This document shows positions 26,694 through 37,111 of a stretch of DNA of 64,000 nucleotides, piece by piece (the stretch's first letter is position 1; each line of letters begins with the position of its first letter). This DNA is from an uncultured Desulfatitalea sp. GTDB lineage: Bacteria > Desulfobacterota > Desulfobacteria > Desulfobacterales > Desulfosarcinaceae. Both the position numbers and the translations under genes were made by a program. The stretch covers positions 372,001 through 436,000 of the forward strand of contig CALMNL010000003.1 of NCBI GenBank assembly GCA_937868765.1, read 5' to 3'. Under the pieces are notes generated by a model, which saw only the letters and a program-made list of their open reading frames with translations, was not told the origin of the DNA and searched no databases.

Positions 26694-28492
26694 TGCGTCG
26701 GATTCCTTTCTTGATCGCGTTGCAAGCTGGAAATAGGGTGGGGGGCTTTGATCGGCTGCTGGGTTTCTTTAAGCAAATCCCGGATGAATGCTTCCGGTGC
26801 CTCCAGCGCCGTTCTTGTCAAGAAGAAGCGGTTTCGGCCGGTCTTTTCGCGAACCAGTTTAAGCCCGTACTCCAGATCTGTGCTCAACTGTTTGTAAATG
26901 TCATCCAAATTCGCCGAATCATTTCTCCAGCGCTCAATGATGCTGTCCACGGCTTCCTCTTCGAAGACGATATTGATGCCGGTTTTTTTCAGAAACTGCA
27001 TTTCAATGGCTTTGACCTGTTCGTGAAAAAGCGTGAATTTTTCGAATACGCCGTTGATATCGACAGTATGAGCCACGTAATAGTCCGCAATAAGTGCGAT
27101 CCTGGCGGGCGTCAGTGGTAATCCGAATTTTTCGGCCAGGTGGGTTTGGCTGTCGGAAAGATATTTAGTCAGGGTCGCTTTTTCTTCAGCGCAGATCGCT
27201 TCGAAGGCAGCCTGCAGATCCGAAGCGTCCGGGCTCGATTCCAGATAGGCCAGGCACTGCTCGGCATTTTCGATTACTTCTGCGGTCACGCCGAAGCGAC
27301 GCACCTTTGAAGAAGGCAATCGCTTTTCGAAACGTAATAACGCCCGCTCTACGGCGCTGACCAGGCCGCGAGCACCCGTGCTTTCTTCAAAAGCCTGGTG
27401 CGCGAGGAGCCGCAGAGCGTCATTGCTGATTTTGACCGTAATACCGTAAGCCGCGAAATCAAGCTTCTTGCCCAGAATGATCGGGTTATTGGGATTGGCC
27501 AGAATGGTATACAGATCATCCTCAGACAGCTGCTCGAAGACTGCCCGAACAGGCAGGCGGCCGACAAACTCCGATTCAAAGCCAAAAGCGATCAGGTCTT
27601 CTGACTTGACTTTGGACAGAATTTCGGTTTCGGCCTGTGGCCTCACGAATGTGGCGCCAAAGCCGATGGGCTGTTCGGAAATTCTCTTTTTGATGATCTT
27701 ATCCAAACCGGAAAAGGCCCCGCTCATGATAAACAGAACATTCTTGGTGTTCACCGTGGAGCGATCCCGGTGGCCTGTCTTTCGAAAACGCTCGATCTCT
27801 TGCAACATGGAAATTGGATCGTGGGGCACTTTCAGATCGACGTCCGTTTCTTCCATGGGCTTGAGCAATGCGCGCTGCACGCCGGTACGCGAAACATCCG
27901 CGCCGATGAGGTTCTGTGCCGAGGCGATCTTGTCTATCTCATCAATATAGATGATGCCGTATTGGGCTTTGTCCATATCGCCATCGGCCTCGCGTACCAG
28001 ATCGCGCACCAGGTCTTCAACATCACCGCCCACATAACCGGTTTCGCTGAATTTGGTGGCGTCCCCCTTGACGAAGGGCACCCCGATCTTGTGCGCGATC
28101 AGACGGATCATGTAGGTTTTGCCCACACCGGTTGGGCCGAGCATCAAAATATTGTTTTTGATGCTGCCGACCATGTCGCTGACGGCATGCGGCTTGTTTT
28201 GCCTGAAGCGGATGCGGTTAAAATGGGTACAGATCTTCGTGGCGAGAATCGCTTTGGCGTTGTCCTGTTTGATAATGTACTGGTCCAGGTATGAAACCAG
28301 CTCCTCGGGCTTCAAGTCAAAGTGCACCTCAAAAGGCTTGCGAACCGGTGTTTCCACGGTATCGCTGGCATCGGCCTGGGGAAGAACAATCGGAGCCGTC
28401 AGTTTAACCGAGCCTCCGAACTTCTTGGCCAGAAATTCACCAAGTTCTTTCTCTATCTCTTTGGGGTCTGGGAATTTTTCTGAAGTGTTCAT
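26690..28492 (-). CDS. ClpX-like AAA+ unfoldase coupled to heme genes
   Basis: A 600-residue AAA+ ATPase of the ClpX group. It has Walker A GPTGVGKT, pore loop GYVG, Walker B YIDEIDK, an IGF motif (PIGFGA) that in ClpX docks ClpP, and the sensor region TGARGL. The N-terminal zinc domain of classical ClpX is absent, and about 170 extra residues, partly coiled-coil, follow the ClpX-like part. It is therefore a divergent paralogue rather than the housekeeping ClpX. ATG 28492 is chosen because similarity begins after it, and the frame is open further. The stop overlaps the ahbC start (ATGA), so the two are likely translationally coupled. Confidence 0.85.
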   Translation of the reverse strand: MNTSEKFPDPKEIEKELGEFLAKKFGGSVKLTAPIVLPQADASDTVETPVRKPFEVHFDLKPEELVSYLDQYIIKQDNAKAILATKICTHFNRIRFRQNKPHAVSDMVGSIKNNILMLGPTGVGKTYMIRLIAHKIGVPFVKGDATKFSETGYVGGDVEDLVRDLVREADGDMDKAQYGIIYIDEIDKIASAQNLIGADVSRTGVQRALLKPMEETDVDLKVPHDPISMLQEIERFRKTGHRDRSTVNTKNVLFIMSGAFSGLDKIIKKRISEQPIGFGATFVRPQAETEILSKVKSEDLIAFGFESEFVGRLPVRAVFEQLSEDDLYTILANPNNPIILGKKLDFAAYGITVKISNDALRLLAHQAFEESTGARGLVSAVERALLRFEKRLPSSKVRRFGVTAEVIENAEQCLAYLESSPDASDLQAAFEAICAEEKATLTKYLSDSQTHLAEKFGLPLTPARIALIADYYVAHTVDINGVFEKFTLFHEQVKAIEMQFLKKTGINIVFEEEAVDSIIERWRNDSANLDDIYKQLSTDLEYGLKLVREKTGRNRFFLTRTALEAPEAFIRDLLKETQQPIKAPHPISSLQRDQERNPTQ

Positions 28493-28613
28493 AATGGTGG
28501 CACTATAATCACCCCTAAAAATGATTGCAAGCCGGCTCATTCCCTTCAAAGGGGTGGGGTGAGACGGCGTTGTGCCGCGTGATCCATCGGAAATCATTCT
28601 CTCAAGACGGCAT

Positions 28614-28650
28614 CATAAAAAAAGAGGGTTCGGACGGCGATCCAAACCCT
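28614..28650 (-). terminator. Intrinsic terminator of tRNA-Arg
   Basis: On the - strand, a 10-base stem (AGGGTTTGGA with TCCGAACCCT, one G-T pair) with a 6-base loop is followed by a run of seven T. It lies just downstream of the tRNA gene. Confidence 0.85.
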
Positions 28651-28661
28651 TGCGCTGCTTT

Positions 28662-28738
28662 TGGTGCGCCCGGCGCGGATCGAACGCGCGGCACCCAGCT
28701 CCGGAGGCTGGTGCTCTATCCACTGAGCTACGGGCGCA
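28662..28738 (-). tRNA. tRNA-Arg (anticodon CCG)
   Basis: A 77-base cloverleaf can be drawn: acceptor arms GCGCCCG and CGGGCGC, D arm GCTC/GAGC, anticodon arm CCAGC-CTCCGGA-GCTGG with anticodon CCG, a short variable loop, T arm GCGCG-TTCGAAT-CCGCGC region, discriminator A and encoded CCA. It reads CGG codons. A sigma70-like promoter lies upstream and a terminator downstream, so it is an independent unit. Confidence 0.97.
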
Positions 28739-28749
28739 TGACGAAAGGC

Positions 28750-28778
28750 AGATTAATGGAACTGGCAATGCAAGTCAA
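28750..28778 (-). promoter_or_regulatory. Candidate promoter of tRNA-Arg
   Basis: On the - strand TTGACT (28778-28773), a 17-base spacer and TAATCT (28755-28750) lie 12 bases before the tRNA 5' end, which fits a stable-RNA promoter. Confidence 0.6.
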
Positions 28779-28807
28779 GGCGTGAAGCTGTTTTTCTCTT
28801 CGAATTT

Positions 28808-30112
28808 TCATATTGCCGCAAGCGCGGTTTTCGCTTCGCCCACAACATACAATGACCCGGCGACGCAAATAACATCTTCTTTGGCACTGGTGGCAAGGGC
28901 ATAGCGCACGGCATCGCCCACATCAGCCTTGACTTCCACATTCCGGCTGAACTCTCTGGCTGCTTGCGCCAGGCGTTCGGCTGGAATGGCGCGATCGATT
29001 TTCGGCTGGGTGACAATGACTCGTTTGCAGGAATGGATGAGATCCTTGAGGATGTTTCGAAAGGGTTTATCGTCCAGGATACCGATAACCAGCGTGATGT
29101 TACGATTGTGAAGATACCGTCGCATGTGTCGGCTCAGGATGCGCGCGGACATCAAATTGTGAGCGCCATCCAAGATGATATCGGGGGCTTTGCCGGCAAC
29201 TTCCAGCCGGCCGGGCCAGCGAGTATTTTCCAGACCTTGCCGTAGCGCTTCTTCGCCGATGGCCGCCAGGCCGTTACGTTCCAATAGCTCACAAACCGCT
29301 ATCACCAGAGAAGCATTGTCCACCTGGTGGTCCCCGTTCAAACCAAGCCGAAGATCTCGATAGGTATGATCGACACCGTAATAATCGAAATGGCTTTCGG
29401 GGCGTCGCCGGCTGCGAAATTCGTGGCCATGTCGAAAAAGAGGGGCGCCTGCGGTTGTGGCCTGGCCTGCGATGACTTTAGCGGCGCTCGATTGGCGCAC
29501 ACCCGTCACCACCGGGATGCCGGGCTTGATAATACCCGCCTTTTCTCCGGCAATTTGAGCAATGTTCGATCCGAGATAGGTGCGATGCTCCAGTGAAATG
29601 TTTGTGATCACGGCCAGGCGGGGCGTCAACACATTGGTGGCATCCAATCGCCCTCCCATGCCGGTTTCGATGACAGCCCATTGCACATTTCGCCGCGCAA
29701 ATTCGTCCAGAGCCATGGCTGTCGTGAATTCAAAAAAAGTAGGCTGTCGGGGAAGGCCATCTACGGACATGGTGCGTTGGCAGGCGCCGACGACCGATTC
29801 ATCGTCGATGGGTTGATCGTTGACCCAAATCCGCTCGTTGAATCGCTCCAGATGCGGCGAAGTGTAGCGGCCGACATCATATCCGGCGCTACGCAAAATG
29901 GTCGACAGCATGGCTGCGACCGATCCTTTGCCATTGGTTCCGGCGATATGTATGGCATTGAATTTATTTTGCGGATCTCCCAATGCGGAAAGCATGGTGC
30001 GTATGGTTTCGAGCCCCAGCTTGATACCGAACCGATGCAACCGGAACATGGCGGTCAGGCATTCGTTATACGCGCAGTTTGTTGGTGTGGAGTGTTCGAG
30101 AGGGGAGATCAT
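28808..30112 (-). CDS. folC: Bifunctional folylpolyglutamate/dihydrofolate synthase
   Basis: A 434-residue Mur-ligase-family enzyme that adds glutamate to dihydropteroate and folates. The ATP loop is HIAGTNGKGS, followed by GRYTSPHLERFNERI, the conserved GRLDATNV and the ISLEH(R)xxYLG segment, and a C-terminal Rossmann domain with LDGAHN. The length fits the family. It is followed on the - strand by the tRNA-Arg unit and preceded by rpsU and its terminator. Confidence 0.93.
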   Translation of the reverse strand: MISPLEHSTPTNCAYNECLTAMFRLHRFGIKLGLETIRTMLSALGDPQNKFNAIHIAGTNGKGSVAAMLSTILRSAGYDVGRYTSPHLERFNERIWVNDQPIDDESVVGACQRTMSVDGLPRQPTFFEFTTAMALDEFARRNVQWAVIETGMGGRLDATNVLTPRLAVITNISLEHRTYLGSNIAQIAGEKAGIIKPGIPVVTGVRQSSAAKVIAGQATTAGAPLFRHGHEFRSRRRPESHFDYYGVDHTYRDLRLGLNGDHQVDNASLVIAVCELLERNGLAAIGEEALRQGLENTRWPGRLEVAGKAPDIILDGAHNLMSARILSRHMRRYLHNRNITLVIGILDDKPFRNILKDLIHSCKRVIVTQPKIDRAIPAERLAQAAREFSRNVEVKADVGDAVRYALATSAKEDVICVAGSLYVVGEAKTALAAI

Positions 30113-30142
30113 GGTGCGTATCCCTATATTAAATAGCGACTC

Positions 30143-30184
30143 AGAAAAAGAAACCCGGCAACATCGGAGCGGATGGCCGGGTTT
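30143..30184 (-). terminator. Intrinsic terminator of rpsU
   Basis: On the - strand, arms AAACCCGGC and GCCGGGTTT (paired across about 16 loop bases) are followed by TCTTTTTCT. It lies 22 bases after the rpsU stop. Confidence 0.75.
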
Positions 30185-30205
30185 TGGAATCTGGGAATGA
30201 ATTAA

Positions 30206-30412
30206 TTAATTGTATCTTTTGCGACGTGCTGCAGCGATTCGTTGCCGTCGGAGCGCTTCGCGCTGTTTGCGACGGCGATATTCACTGGGTTTTTCGTAGC
30301 TTTTTTTCAACTTCAAGCGTTTGAAAAGACCGTCGTTTTGGATCTTCTTTTTCAAGATCCGCATGGCTTTTTCAAGATCGTTGTCTTGAACCCTGACCGT
30401 AATAGCCTTCAA
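30206..30412 (-). CDS. rpsU: 30S ribosomal protein S21
   Basis: A 68-residue, very basic protein. The VRVQDNDLEKAMRILKKK start and the C-terminal Arg/Lys-rich tail (RRRKQREALRRQR) are typical of bS21, which sits on the small subunit near the mRNA exit and helps initiation. It has its own promoter (30491-30519) and terminator, so it is a single-gene unit. Confidence 0.96.
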   Translation of the reverse strand: MKAITVRVQDNDLEKAMRILKKKIQNDGLFKRLKLKKSYEKPSEYRRRKQREALRRQRIAAARRKRYN

Positions 30413-30490
30413 GCTTTTTCACGCCCCCTTCTTTACCCCACCAGGACAGCCTGGAGTTGGTTAGTCGTATTCCGGTTCGATAAAAACGGA

Positions 30491-30519
30491 CCTATACACA
30501 CTTATGTTCTGGATTGCAA
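30491..30519 (-). promoter_or_regulatory. Candidate promoter of rpsU
   Basis: On the - strand TTGCAA (30519-30514), a 17-base spacer and TATAGG (30496-30491) lie about 80 bases before the rpsU start. Confidence 0.5.
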
Positions 30520-30627
30520 CTGAAAATTAACTATGCTGATGGCCGCGGCGAGGTCGGAGAACCGATTCGAGAGCGTCCGCCCGCTGAAGTTTTTTACCTT
30601 CACAGAAACAAAATGGCCACAATAGAG

Positions 30628-30655
30628 TTGACTTGGAACCATCTTTCGGTAATAT
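30628..30655 (+). promoter_or_regulatory. Candidate promoter of adk
   Basis: TTGACT (30628-30633), a 16-base spacer and TAATAT (30650-30655) lie about 80 bases before the adk start. Confidence 0.5.
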
Positions 30656-30722
30656 TCGCAACCTTTATTTACATAATACGCGCCAAAGCTCGTCTACCAT
30701 AAACCCGTCACGGAAAACATGA

Positions 30723-31400
<678 letters not shown>

Positions 31401-31422
31401 AGGCCCGATTGTGAACCAAGCC

Positions 31423-31457
31423 GCCCGATAACGTCCAGAGCGTTATCGGGCTTTTTT
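31423..31457 (+). terminator. Intrinsic terminator of adk
   Basis: An 11-base perfect stem (GCCCGATAACG with CGTTATCGGGC), a 7-base loop and a run of six T lie 22 bases after the adk stop. Confidence 0.93.
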
Positions 31458-31459
31458 CT

Positions 31460-31830
31460 TGGTAAACCGAAGCAAACCGGGTGTCGAGGCAACCCGAAAA
31501 TGCTTGACAGCCGAAATACCTTGGGATAATCATAAAAACCGTATATTGGAGCCCGCCCAGTTGGAGAGAATTTGGAAGCAATTTTCTCCGTAAACAAAGC
31601 AACCTCATATTCCTCCATAACGATCAACTGTTCTACCATCACCGGAAGGGCGAAATACCCAAAGCACGGACAGGTTGGTTCAGTCGAGCGATTGGCACGG
31701 GTTTCGAACAGTCAGCCTCATTTTTGAGCTGTTATTTTCCGCTTAAAACACGGATCGGGTGGAATTCCCGTTTCGTGCCATGCCAGCAGCAGCATCAACA
31801 GGCCAAGAATCTTGCAATGGAGAGCGTCCA
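31460..31830 (+). other. Long leader region of rho
   Basis: These 371 bases lie between the adk terminator and rho. They carry a promoter candidate at 31504-31530 and leave about 290 bases of possible untranslated leader. Long rho leaders serve autoregulation in several bacteria; that this is one is inference. No open frame here is convincing. Confidence 0.45.
31504..31530 (+). promoter_or_regulatory. Candidate promoter of rho
   Basis: A perfect TTGACA (31504-31509) is followed after only 15 bases by GATAAT (31525-31530). The spacer is short, so the strength is uncertain. Confidence 0.42.
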
Positions 31831-33078
31831 ATGAATGTTTCCGAACTAAAGAGCATGAAAATCAATGAATTGACCCAGATGGCCAAGAAATTGAAGATCG
31901 AAGGCTATGCTGGCATGCGCAAGCAGGAGTTGATCTTTTCCTTGCTTCAAGCCCAGATTGAAAAAAACGGTCTGATCTATGGGGAGGGGACGCTCGAAAT
32001 TTTGCCGGATGGTTTCGGATTTTTGCGGGCGCCAAGCTACAACTATCTGCCAGGGCCCGACGATATTTACGTTTCGCCTTCGCAAATCAGAAGGTTCAAT
32101 ATTCGAACGGGGGATACTGTTTCCGGACAGATCCGCCAACCGAAAGAGTCGGAACGCTATTTCGCTCTTTTGAAGGTCGAGGCCATCAATTATGAAGACC
32201 CTGAGGTGGCCCGTGACAAGATTCTCTTCGACAACCTGACGCCCCTTTATCCCAATGTAAAGATCAACCTTGAAACCGATGCTGAAAATTACTCTGCACG
32301 CATAATGGACCTACTAACCCCAGTGGGTTTCGGCCAGCGCGGGCTGATCGTCTCTCCGCCTCGCTCCGGCAAGACCATGCTCCTGCAGTGTTTGGCCAAC
32401 AGCATTGCCAAAAATCATAAGGATATTATCCTGTTCGTGCTGCTTATCGATGAGCGTCCCGAAGAAGTGACGGACATGCAGCGTTCGGTCAAGGGGGAGG
32501 TGATCAGTTCCACCTTCGACGAACCCGCCGAGCGCCACGTTCAGGTGGCTGAAATGGTCATCGAAAAAGCCAAGCGGCTGGTGGAGCACAAAAAGAATGT
32601 CGTGATTTTGCTTGATAGCATCACCCGCCTGGCCCGAGCCTACAACTCGGTGATGCCGCCGTCGGGCAAGATACTCTCCGGCGGCGTCGATTCCAATGCG
32701 CTCCAGCGGCCCAAACGTTTCTTCGGTGCAGCCCGCAATATCGAAGACGGCGGAAGTCTGACCATCATCGCAACGGCTCTGATAGACACGGGCAGCCGTA
32801 TGGACGAGGTGATTTTCGAAGAATTCAAGGGAACTGGCAACATGGAAATTCAGTTGGATCGTCGCTTGGCCGATAAACGCATTTTCCCGGCCATCGATAT
32901 CAAAAAATCGGGAACCCGCAAGGAGGAGTTGCTGCTGGATGAGCAGACGCTCAATCGGGTATGGATTATTCGCAAATTGCTGGCCTCGCTCAATCCATCC
33001 GATGCATTGGAATTTTTGCTTGATAAAATGCAGGGAACAAGAGATAATAAAGACTTTTTAGAATCAATGAATGCTTAA
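31831..33078 (+). CDS. rho: Transcription termination factor Rho
   Basis: A 415-residue hexameric RNA helicase. The N-terminal domain starts [19 protein letters not shown]. The cold-shock-type RNA-binding domain has [16 protein letters not shown]. The ATPase core has Walker [10 protein letters not shown] and [16 protein letters not shown], and the Q/R loops include [23 protein letters not shown] 31831 has GGAGAG upstream and fits the usual start; the frame is open back to 31759 without similarity. rpmE follows 23 bases later, a common arrangement. Confidence 0.96.
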   Translation: MNVSELKSMKINELTQMAKKLKIEGYAGMRKQELIFSLLQAQIEKNGLIYGEGTLEILPDGFGFLRAPSYNYLPGPDDIYVSPSQIRRFNIRTGDTVSGQIRQPKESERYFALLKVEAINYEDPEVARDKILFDNLTPLYPNVKINLETDAENYSARIMDLLTPVGFGQRGLIVSPPRSGKTMLLQCLANSIAKNHKDIILFVLLIDERPEEVTDMQRSVKGEVISSTFDEPAERHVQVAEMVIEKAKRLVEHKKNVVILLDSITRLARAYNSVMPPSGKILSGGVDSNALQRPKRFFGAARNIEDGGSLTIIATALIDTGSRMDEVIFEEFKGTGNMEIQLDRRLADKRIFPAIDIKKSGTRKEELLLDEQTLNRVWIIRKLLASLNPSDALEFLLDKMQGTRDNKDFLESMNA

Positions 33079-33101
33079 TCATGCAGGGGGTTGAAATTAA
33101 A

Positions 33102-33323
33102 ATGAAAACCGATATCCATCCACAATTTGCCCAAACAACTATCAAATGCGCATGTGGCAATACGCTCGAAGTCGGATCGACCAAAAAGGACATTACCGTT
33201 GAAATTTGTTCCCAGTGCCATCCCTTTTTTACTGGAAAGCAGAAACTGGTGGACACCGCCGGCCGCATCGAGCGCTTCCGCAAGAAATACGCAGGGTACA
33301 ACAGCAATCAAAGCAAAAAGTAG
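33102..33323 (+). CDS. rpmE: 50S ribosomal protein L31 (zinc form)
   Basis: A 73-residue protein starting MKTDIHP, the usual L31 N terminus. An upstream in-frame ATG at 33081 is less likely. Four cysteines (CAC, CSQC) make it the zinc-binding C+ form, which can serve as a zinc reserve and be replaced by a Cys-less paralogue under zinc limitation. It lies between rho and prfA in the same direction. Confidence 0.94.
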   Translation: MKTDIHPQFAQTTIKCACGNTLEVGSTKKDITVEICSQCHPFFTGKQKLVDTAGRIERFRKKYAGYNSNQSKK

Positions 33324-33356
33324 CGTTTTATGCCCCGGCTGGTCCGGCGGCACGCG

Positions 33357-33390
33357 ATCAAGCTGTCAACCGTTTCGGTGACAGCTTGAT
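33357..33390. repeat. Perfect 12-base inverted repeat between rpmE and prfA
   Basis: Arms ATCAAGCTGTCA (33357-33368) and TGACAGCTTGAT (33379-33390) flank a 10-base loop. No T-tract follows directly. The hairpin starts 33 bases after the rpmE stop and ends 47 bases before the prfA start. It may be an RNA processing site, a weak attenuator or an operator. Confidence 0.75.
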
Positions 33391-33437
33391 GCGTTCTGGG
33401 GTATCCAAATTTTTGCTTTATCAGGGGTAGTTGGGAA

Positions 33438-34502
33438 ATGTTTGACAAACTCAAAGGGGTTGAGGAGCGGTTCGTGGAGTTGGAGGGCCTGCTGAGCGAT
33501 CCAAGCGTGTTGCAGGATCGCGGGGCCTTTCAGAAATACTCCCGTGAGCATGCTGAAATCAGCGAGATTGTCAGTACTTTCAGGGTCTATAAACAAGTGA
33601 ACACCGAGTTGGATGATACCCTTGAAATGCTGAAAGACGCCGACCCGGATATCAAGCAGATGGCCAAGGAAGAGTTGGCGCGCCTCAACGACCGCAAAGC
33701 CGATCTGGAGGAAGATCTCAAACAGCTCTTGATTCCCAAGGATCCCCTGGACAACAAAAACGTCCTGCTGGAAATTCGGGCAGGTACCGGCGGGGACGAA
33801 GCCGGCCTTTTTGCCGGTGACTTGTATAAAATGTACAGTCGCTACGCCGAAGGGCGAAATTGGTCGATAGAAGTGATGGATCTGCACACCACCGGCGTGG
33901 GCGGACTTAAAGAGATCATCGTCATGGTTAAAGGCAAGGGGGCATACAGCCGGTTGAAATACGAAAGCGGCACCCATCGCGTGCAACGCGTCCCAGCCAC
34001 CGAGACCCAGGGGCGTATCCACACATCGGCAGTAACAGTGGCTGTATTGCCGGAGGCCGAAGAGGTGGAGGTGGAGATAGATCCGAACGATCTGCGCATC
34101 GATGTCTTTCGCTCCGCCGGCCCCGGTGGGCAGTCGGTCAACACCACGGATTCAGCTGTTCGCATTACCCACTTGCCTACCGGATTGGTGGTCAGTTGCC
34201 AGGATGAAAAATCCCAGCACAAGAACAAAGCCAAAGCCATGAAGGTGTTGCGGGCGCGCCTGCTGGACAAGATGATTCAGGAACAGGATGCCAAGCGCTC
34301 CCAGGAGCGAAAAAGCCAGGTGGGCAGCGGCGACCGCAGCGAACGCATCCGCACCTATAACTTTCCCCAGGGCCGTGTTACCGACCATCGCATCGGTTTG
34401 ACCCTCTATCGCCTGGAGTCGATCCTCCAAGGCGATGTGGATGAGATTATCGATGCTTTGACCACCTACTATCAGAGTCAGGCGTTGCAGCATGCCCACT
34501 GA
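33438..34502 (+). CDS. prfA: Peptide chain release factor 1
   Basis: A 354-residue class I release factor for UAA and UAG codons. The catalytic GGQ motif is in [17 protein letters not shown] (Gly-Gly-Gln at about 232-234). The codon-recognition PxT-type region reads VPATETQGR. The 3' end overlaps prmC by 11 bases; PrmC methylates the Gln of the GGQ motif, so the two genes are functionally linked. Confidence 0.97.
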   Translation: MFDKLKGVEERFVELEGLLSDPSVLQDRGAFQKYSREHAEISEIVSTFRVYKQVNTELDDTLEMLKDADPDIKQMAKEELARLNDRKADLEEDLKQLLIPKDPLDNKNVLLEIRAGTGGDEAGLFAGDLYKMYSRYAEGRNWSIEVMDLHTTGVGGLKEIIVMVKGKGAYSRLKYESGTHRVQRVPATETQGRIHTSAVTVAVLPEAEEVEVEIDPNDLRIDVFRSAGPGGQSVNTTDSAVRITHLPTGLVVSCQDEKSQHKNKAKAMKVLRARLLDKMIQEQDAKRSQERKSQVGSGDRSERIRTYNFPQGRVTDHRIGLTLYRLESILQGDVDEIIDALTTYYQSQALQHAH

Positions 34503-35394
34503 CGATCGCGCCAGCGGATCGCCCTGGACAGTGCTTAAAGCTTTGCAATGGACCGCTGAATACTTCAATCGCCATCACATTGAATCCTCCCGCATCGATG
34601 CAGAGATACTTTTGGCTCACGCCTTGCATTGCCAGCGCCTCGATCTTTATTTGCGGCATGATCAACCGCTGAACGAAAATGAACGTGTAAAATTCAGGGG
34701 TCTCATTCAGCGGCGCATCCGGCGTGAGCCTGTTGCCTATATCGTAGGCGCCAAAGAGTTCTGGTCGCTCCGTTTTCGGGTAACCCCGGCCGTGTTGATC
34801 CCCCGGCCCGATACCGAATGCCTGGTTGAAAACGCTATCAAAAACATCCCCCAGGGCAATGCCGGGCAGGAGTGTGATGTGCTCGAGTTGGGGGTGGGTT
34901 CCGGTGCGGTTATTGTAGCCCTGGCGCATGAACGTCCGGGGGCACGCTGTTGGGCTTCAGACACTTCATGGGCCGCAATTCAGGTGGCCCGGGATAATGC
35001 AAGACTGAACGGGGTGGCAGGGAATATCCGTTTTTTTGCCGGGCGCTGGCTGGATCCCCTGCGCTCCCGCAGTCAACGGTTCGACCTGGTGATTTCAAAT
35101 CCGCCCTACATTCCCAGTGGCGATATCGGCCAGTTACCACCGGAAATCCGGCTTTTTGAGCCCACTGGGGCATTGGATGGCGGCGAGGACGGCCTGACGC
35201 ACCTTGGTGCGATCATGGCCGAAGCACATGGCTATCTGAAGCCAAATGGTCTGCTGCTGCTTGAGATCGGTTTCGATCAGCGCGACCGGGTGCAGGCATT
35301 GGCCCGACAGAGCGGCGCTTATCGGCCCATCATTTTCCATAAAGACCATGGCGGACACGACCGGGTTGTCATGCTGCGCAAAAAAGGCATTTGA
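34492..35394 (+). CDS. prmC: Release factor glutamine N5-methyltransferase
   Basis: A 300-residue SAM-dependent methyltransferase. A helical N-terminal domain (about 1-85) is followed by [10 protein letters not shown], a SAM loop ([15 protein letters not shown]) and the substrate motif NPPYIP. It methylates the GGQ glutamine of release factors. It overlaps prfA by 11 bases, so translation is coupled. Confidence 0.95.
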   Translation: MPTDDRASGSPWTVLKALQWTAEYFNRHHIESSRIDAEILLAHALHCQRLDLYLRHDQPLNENERVKFRGLIQRRIRREPVAYIVGAKEFWSLRFRVTPAVLIPRPDTECLVENAIKNIPQGNAGQECDVLELGVGSGAVIVALAHERPGARCWASDTSWAAIQVARDNARLNGVAGNIRFFAGRWLDPLRSRSQRFDLVISNPPYIPSGDIGQLPPEIRLFEPTGALDGGEDGLTHLGAIMAEAHGYLKPNGLLLLEIGFDQRDRVQALARQSGAYRPIIFHKDHGGHDRVVMLRKKGI

Positions 35395-35455
35395 CGGAAC
35401 GCCATGCCATGTCGCCTGAGAACCGGAAAAGAGCCTCAAATCTTTAAAAAAGCAG

Positions 35456-35484
35456 TTGCAGATTAGAAATCGATTTGTTACAAA
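35456..35484 (+). promoter_or_regulatory. Candidate promoter of the rpsB operon
   Basis: TTGCAG (35456-35461), a 17-base spacer and TACAAA (35479-35484) lie about 115 bases before rpsB and upstream of the leader hairpin. Confidence 0.45.
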
Positions 35485-35520
35485 TCCTCGGTTTTAACCC
35501 ATAACCCGCACGCCCGCGGA

Positions 35521-35559
35521 CCCTGCTCCTGGTGCTTTCAGGGGAAAGTCGGAGCAGGG
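35521..35559 (+). promoter_or_regulatory. Structured leader hairpin of rpsB
   Basis: A perfect 9-base stem (CCCTGCTCC with GGAGCAGGG) encloses a second small stem (CTTTC with GAAAG). It ends 41 bases before rpsB. A ribosomal-protein autoregulatory leader is likely by position, but it has no T-tract and no family match that I can confirm. Confidence 0.55.
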
Positions 35560-35600
35560 GATGAAACGGGCGCAGGCCAAACCAAGACAAGGAGCAAAAG

Positions 35601-36464
35601 ATGGCTTACGTTACTATGAAAGAGTTGTTGGAGGCCGGTGTTCATTTCGGTCACCAGACCAAGCGCTGGAATCCCAAGATGAAACCGTACATCTTCGGCG
35701 CACGCAACGGTATTTATATCGTCGACCTTCAAAAGACCGTGCGCATGTTCAAGACCGCTTATGACTTCATCGTCGATACGGCAGCTGGCGGGCGCTCGGT
35801 TCTGTTCGTAGGTACAAAAAAACAGGCCCGGGAAGCAATTTATGAAGAGGCCAATCGGTGCGAAATGTTTTACGTGCACAATCGTTGGTTGGGCGGCATG
35901 CTGACCAATTTTCAAACCATCAAGAAAAGCATCGATCGGCTCAACTATCTCAACAACATCGAAAATGACGGTTCCATCAATCTTTTTCCCAAAAAAGAGC
36001 GGCTCAAACTGGCCAAGGAGCGTGGCAGGCTGGATAGCACCTTGGGCGGCATTCGCAATATGTCCCGTCTGCCCGGCGCCATGTTCGTCATCGATCCCAA
36101 AAATGAAGCCATCGCTGTGCGCGAAGGCCGTCGCCTGGGGATTCCCATCGTGGGCATTGTGGATACCAACTGCGATCCGGATGAAGTGGACTATGTGATC
36201 CCTGGAAACGACGATGCCATCCGCGCCATCCGGTTGGTGACATCGCGCATTGCCGATGCTTGCGCGGATGGCCAGAAGCTCCTCAAAGAGCGCCAGCAGG
36301 CCGAGACCGACAAGGGCGAGCAGGAGCCCGGTCAAATGGAAGTCGCTGCTTCTCTCAAACCGGGTGAGCGCAAGGTGATTTCGGACGGCTCCCAGGGTCC
36401 CATCGTAGAGATTATTCGCAAGTCCGGCGATGAAGAGAATGCGGGCGACGATACGAACGAATAG
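35601..36464 (+). CDS. rpsB: 30S ribosomal protein S2
   Basis: A 287-residue protein with the full uS2 signature: [24 protein letters not shown], then [22 protein letters not shown] and VDTNCDPD. The acidic C-terminal tail (about 40 residues) is longer than in E. coli. AAGGAG lies before the ATG. It is the first gene of a run through rseP. Confidence 0.97.
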   Translation: MAYVTMKELLEAGVHFGHQTKRWNPKMKPYIFGARNGIYIVDLQKTVRMFKTAYDFIVDTAAGGRSVLFVGTKKQAREAIYEEANRCEMFYVHNRWLGGMLTNFQTIKKSIDRLNYLNNIENDGSINLFPKKERLKLAKERGRLDSTLGGIRNMSRLPGAMFVIDPKNEAIAVREGRRLGIPIVGIVDTNCDPDEVDYVIPGNDDAIRAIRLVTSRIADACADGQKLLKERQQAETDKGEQEPGQMEVAASLKPGERKVISDGSQGPIVEIIRKSGDEENAGDDTNE

Positions 36465-36510
36465 ACAACGGCTTTCCCGCGGGAATCCGAACCAGCAGGA
36501 GTAAGATAGA

Positions 36511-37110
36511 ATGGCAGACATCAGTGCAACAATGGTCAAGGCGCTCAGGGAGAAATCCGGAGCCGGAATTATGGACTGCAAGGAAGCATTGGCCGCTTGT
36601 GACGGCGACATGGAAAAGGCCATCGATTTTCTGCGTAAAAAGGGGTTGGCTACGGCTGCCAAAAGGGCCGGGCGGGCCACCAGCGAAGGGACCATTCAGA
36701 GTTATATTCATCTGGGCGGCAAATTGGGCGTCATGGTTGAAGTCAATTGCGAAACCGATTTCGTGGCCAAAACCGATGCCTTCATCGAATTTGCCAAGAA
36801 CCTGGCGATGCATATCGCCGCCGCCAACCCCGTGGCGATCAGCCCGGAAGCCGTACCCGAGGCGATTCTAAGCCGCGAGAAAGAGATCTATCGCGCCCAA
36901 GCCCTCGAAACCGGCAAGCCGGAGAAAATGATCGACAAGATCATCGAGGGTAAGATCAGTAAATTCTACAAGGAAAACTGCCTGATGAACCAGGCCTACG
37001 TCCGCGATCCCGACAAAACGATCAGTGATTATTTGAACGAGGTCGTGGCCAAGACCGGAGAGAAAATCACGATCAAACGGTTCGCGCGTTTCCAGGTAGG
37101 AGCCGAATAG
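36511..37110 (+). CDS. tsf: Elongation factor Ts (short form)
   Basis: A 199-residue factor that exchanges GDP on EF-Tu. The N-terminal UBA-type domain ([21 protein letters not shown]) and the TDFVAKTD motif that inserts into EF-Tu are present. At about 200 residues it belongs to the shorter EF-Ts type with one core subdomain, unlike the 280-residue E. coli form. It is followed by pyrH with one base between. Confidence 0.96.
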   Translation: MADISATMVKALREKSGAGIMDCKEALAACDGDMEKAIDFLRKKGLATAAKRAGRATSEGTIQSYIHLGGKLGVMVEVNCETDFVAKTDAFIEFAKNLAMHIAAANPVAISPEAVPEAILSREKEIYRAQALETGKPEKMIDKIIEGKISKFYKENCLMNQAYVRDPDKTISDYLNEVVAKTGEKITIKRFARFQVGAE

Positions 37111-37111
37111 C

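Noticed and set aside
35538-36695. Open frame of about 385 codons on the - strand across rpsB and tsf
   Set aside because: It covers two conserved genes in reverse and has no similarity pattern of its own.
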